From CAVVZJ01 sp963752755 (GTDB taxonomy: Bacteria; Planctomycetota; Planctomycetia; Isosphaerales; Isosphaeraceae), in the NCBI GenBank assembly GCA_963752755.1, contig CAVVZJ010000017.1, positions 335,122 to 399,121 of the forward strand: 64,000 bases of DNA, read 5' to 3'. A model generated the notes under the pieces. That model saw only the letters and a list, made by a program, of their open reading frames with translations, had not been told where the DNA came from and did no database searches. Below are positions 61,386-64,000 of the stretch, piece after piece. How positions within the stretch are numbered: the first letter of the stretch is position 1; each line of letters opens with the position of its first letter. A program made the translations under genes and the position numbers.

Positions 61386-61690
61386 TCACTCCAGCCCCGA
61401 CGCCCACGCGAGGACGACGCGGGCCATCTCGGCGATCACGTCTTCGCCGCCGGTGCGGGAGCGTCCGATGATCTTGGAGCCGTGGTCGGCCATCTCCACG
61501 GCGTAGAGACGCCGCGCGGCCGCCGAGCCGTCCGCAGGCCGGCCGGAGCAGATCCAGGTCCGCGAACTCGTCGCGCGTCCCGCCGAGGAAGAGCATGGGC
61601 ACCGCGACCGCATCCAGGTGGTCGGCCCTCCTCGTCTCCGGCTTGCCCGTTCGACGACCGAGCCTTCGATTTCGCCACCAGCTTCCGGCC
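61386..61690 (-). pseudogene. Alpha/beta hydrolase (KANL3/Tex30-like) C-terminal fragment
   Basis: Reads ETRRADHLDAVAVPMLFLGG, TRDEFADLDLL (acid residue), then after a break RLYAVEMADHGSKIIGRSRT (catalytic His in the DHG motif) and IAEMARVVLAWASGLE. The nucleophile half is missing; upstream text after 61690 is the antisense of the next gene's leader region. A remnant. Confidence 0.5.
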
Positions 61691-61815
61691 GGAGCGGCTC
61701 GCCGAGCCACATCCGAGCGACGCGACCGTCCGCGAGCGTCCCGCCCTGCCAGACGCCCAGGTGGTCGCGTATGATCTTCATGTCCGGGCGAAAAGACCGA
61801 CTCGAGGAGGTGGAC

Positions 61816-62649
61816 ATGGTGAGCATCGGACCGGCCATCCTGCTCGTTGCCGCCGCGGGCCTTGCCGTCGAACGGGACGGGTTCGACGGCGAGGCCGCCG
61901 GCCAGGGGCGGTCCGTCGAGGGCATCACGCTGTACTGGTGCCCCCCGGGGACGTTCACGATGGGCAGCCCGCCGGACGAGCCGGAGCGGCGGCTGGGCGA
62001 GGACCAGGTCGAGGTGGCGCTCAGCCGGGGCTTCTGGGCCGGGAAGTTCGAGGTCACGCAGGGCGACTGGAAGCGGGTCGTCGGGACGCTGCCCGGCCCG
62101 ACGACGGAGGAGCTGCCCGAGGGGGACGACTACCCCGTCGGCAACGTCAACTTCGCCGAGGCGGAGGCGTTCTGCCGCGAGCTCACCGAAGCGGCGCACC
62201 GGTCAGGCGAGCTTCCCGGGGGCTGGGAGTTCCGACTCCCCACCGAGGCGCAGTGGGAGTACGCCTGCCGGGCAGGGACCTCGACCGCCACCGCGTTCGG
62301 CGAGAGCCTGAGCAGCAGGCAGGCGAACTTCAAGGGCAAACCCTACAACGGGGGCGAGCCGGGGCCGTCCCTCGGGACGGCGGCCCGGGTGGGCAGCTAC
62401 CCGGCGAACGCCTGGGGCCTGCACGACATGCACGGCAACACCTTCGAGTGGTGCCGGGACTGGTACCACCCCAGGCTGCCCGGCGGGGTCGATCCCGACC
62501 TCTCGGGTCGGAAGGCGACCTCGCGGGTGCGCCGGGGCGGGTGCTGGGCCGACGAGGGCTGGCCCTGCCGCTCGGCCTTCCGGCTGCGGTTCGAGCCCGA
62601 TCGACGAGACGACCACATCGGGTTCCGGGTCGTGGCCGTCCGACGATAG
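61816..62649 (+). CDS. FGE-sulfatase (SUMF1) domain protein
   Basis: Intact, 277 residues, with GAGGAGG eight bases before ATG and an N-terminal hydrophobic segment IGPAILLVAAAGLAV. Blocks in family order: LYWCPPGTFTMGSPPDE, FEVTQGDWKRVVGTLP, WEFRLPTEAQWEYACRAGTS, AWGLHDMHGNTFEWCRDWYH, RRGGCWADEGWPCRSAFR, GFRVVAVR. True formylglycine-generating enzymes use a Cys pair near the C-terminus; here one Cys is in RGGCWAD and one in WPCRSA, but many planctomycete relatives have no known sulfatase partner, and none is nearby. Function left open. Confidence 0.85.
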   Translation: MVSIGPAILLVAAAGLAVERDGFDGEAAGQGRSVEGITLYWCPPGTFTMGSPPDEPERRLGEDQVEVALSRGFWAGKFEVTQGDWKRVVGTLPGPTTEELPEGDDYPVGNVNFAEAEAFCRELTEAAHRSGELPGGWEFRLPTEAQWEYACRAGTSTATAFGESLSSRQANFKGKPYNGGEPGPSLGTAARVGSYPANAWGLHDMHGNTFEWCRDWYHPRLPGGVDPDLSGRKATSRVRRGGCWADEGWPCRSAFRLRFEPDRRDDHIGFRVVAVRR

Positions 62650-62767
62650 GGCGGGCCGATGCGGTGCGGAAGTCGCCCTGGGCCGGGCAACGGCCTGGAC
62701 ACGACCGGCCGGCTTCCTCGGGACGGCAGGTCCGCCAGCGGGGCCAGGGTCGGGGGCGATCAAGCGG

Positions 62768-64000
62768 TCATGAGGCGTGATCCGGCTTCCTCGGCAGCTC
62801 ACCCCGTGAGGTCGCGATCCCGAACCGGCCCAGATACGCCCACAATCCTTCGACGTCCGGCCCTTGGCGGGCGAGCCCGACGTGGCCGTCCGGGCGCACC
62901 AGGTAGATCGCGTCCCGTTCCAGGCCGGCGCGGCGGGCGGCCCGGGTCCAGGGCCACTCGTGGAGGGGCAGGTCGACGCTCGCCGCGAACGCGCGGATCG
63001 GGGCGGGTGCCGTGCCGTAGAGATGGACCTGCCATTCGAGCGAGGCGAGCGGGGCAAAGTTACCCGCCCCCTCGACCCAGGGCAGCCGGTCGCCCGCGTG
63101 GACCGCGCCCGCTGAGCCGTCGCTCAGCGGGCCCTCGCGGTAGGTGATCCGGACCTGCGAGACGAGCCGGAACTGCGCCCGGCGGGCGGCCGCGAACCGC
63201 AACGCAAGCGGCAGGATGACGGGGGCGAAGACCGATCGGACCAGCCGGGAGAACAGCCCGCGGCCCACCACGGCTTCGAAGACGCGGTCGGTCGTCCGCA
63301 CCAGAGACCGGGCGAACGGGATCCGCTCGGCCTCGTAGGACGCGAGCAGTCCGGGGGCCGCGCGCCCTCCCAGCACGGCGGCGAGCTTCCACGCCAGTTT
63401 CACCGCGTCGCCGATGCCTGTGTTCATCCCCTGCCCGCCGGCCGGGCTGTGCACGTGCCCCGCGTCCCCCGCGAGGAACACCCGCCCCACGCCGAAGCGG
63501 TCGGCGACCCGGTGGTGGACGCGGTACTCCGAGAACCAGTTCACCCGCGACACCCGCGTGCCCGTCACCGCCTCGACCTCGCCGCGGAGGTCGTCGAACG
63601 TCAGGTCTCTGCGGCCCCGGAGGGCCTCCGGCACGACGCCGATGAACCGGAACATGCCCCGCTCCCGGACCGGGAAGGCCAGGCAGAAGGTCCGCTCGGC
63701 GATGTACGCGGTGATGTCCCGGTCGGACCAGGGCCCGTCCGCCTCGGCGTCGGCGACGTAGAAGGGCTGGTCGTACGTCCCGCCCGGGGATCCCACGCCC
63801 AGGCCGTGCCGCACGGCGCGTGTGCGCACCGTCGCACCCGCAGAGGTACGCCCCGTCCCAGGTCGCCTCGCCGCCGGGCGTGCGGAGCGCGGCCGAGACG
63901 CCGTCGTCCCGCGGCGTGAACCCGACCAGCTCGGTCTCCCACTCGACGGCGTTGCCGGCCGCGTGGAGGCACTCGGTTAGCAGCCGCTCGTGCTCGTCCT
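62768..64000 (-). pseudogene. FAD-dependent aromatic monooxygenase (PheA/TfdB type), start outside window, one frame break
   Basis: The minus strand from the window edge reads DEHERLLTECLHAAGNAVEW, ETELVGFTPRDDGVSAALRT, YLCGCDGAHTRR, and after a break near 63840 GLGVGSPGGTYDQPFYVADA. The second FAD motif is clear: GRVFLAGDAGHVHSPAGGQG and MNTGIGDAVKLAWKLAAVLG. A C-terminal thioredoxin-like part (GDRLPWVEGAG ... IYLVRPDGHVGLARQG) completes the phenol-hydroxylase/pentachlorophenol-monooxygenase layout. The Rossmann GxGxxG start lies beyond 64000. Substrate unknown; stop at 62768. Confidence 0.82.

Overview
The window looks like chromosomal DNA of a planctomycete, most likely near Isosphaeraceae. 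The evidence is high GC, a protein ending in a DUF1559/H-X9-DG domain, secreted proteins with an N-terminal 'LEGR(A/S)L' motif (LEPR-like), a DUF1080 domain, FGE-sulfatase domains, a Ser/Thr kinase fused to an FGE domain, DUF6817, and many transposase families. This is inferred from gene content only; no rRNA is present.

Layout. 1-19.4 kb is mostly housekeeping: RNase D (cut by the window start), two alpha/beta hydrolases, a secreted protein with an ExbD/TolR-like C-terminus, a large DUF1559 protein, a Tat-exported sugar isomerase-like protein, a DUF3754 protein, a System II cytochrome c assembly pair (ResB-like and CcsA), a DUF309 protein, citrate synthase, a GbsR/MarR regulator, a 59-residue ribbon-helix-helix protein and tRNA-Asn. 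19.6-30.2 kb holds IS630, IS4 and IS5 remnants, an RND efflux adaptor/permease pair, a complete IS5 element, two copies of a 185-bp MITE (one carrying a second, nested MITE) and a long perfect palindrome. 30.4-39.7 kb is a run of three large plus-strand genes: a WD40 protein with a degenerate caspase-like domain, an outer-membrane beta-barrel, and a kinase-FGE fusion. 39.9-46.2 kb is a transposon graveyard with a serine recombinase and IS66 copy 1. 46.2-50.7 kb holds an M16 peptidase pair with a Uma2 gene between, and a secreted LEPR-like protein. 50.7-56.2 kb is another nest, with IS66 copy 2 inside an IS4 transposase, plus ISAs1 elements. 56.5-64 kb has DUF6817, a DUF1080-esterase fusion, a GlcD-type oxidase split by an IS5 element, a hydrolase remnant, an FGE protein and a FAD monooxygenase that runs off the window.

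Caveat. At least 35 single-base frame breaks fall in otherwise well-conserved genes, often in G/C runs. Many are probably sequencing or assembly indels, not true pseudogenes. Genes are therefore given as full reconstructed spans with the breaks noted. Neighbouring ResB/CcsA, RND adaptor/permease and the M16 pair plausibly act as functional units. No CRISPR array, prophage or recognisable defence island was seen.
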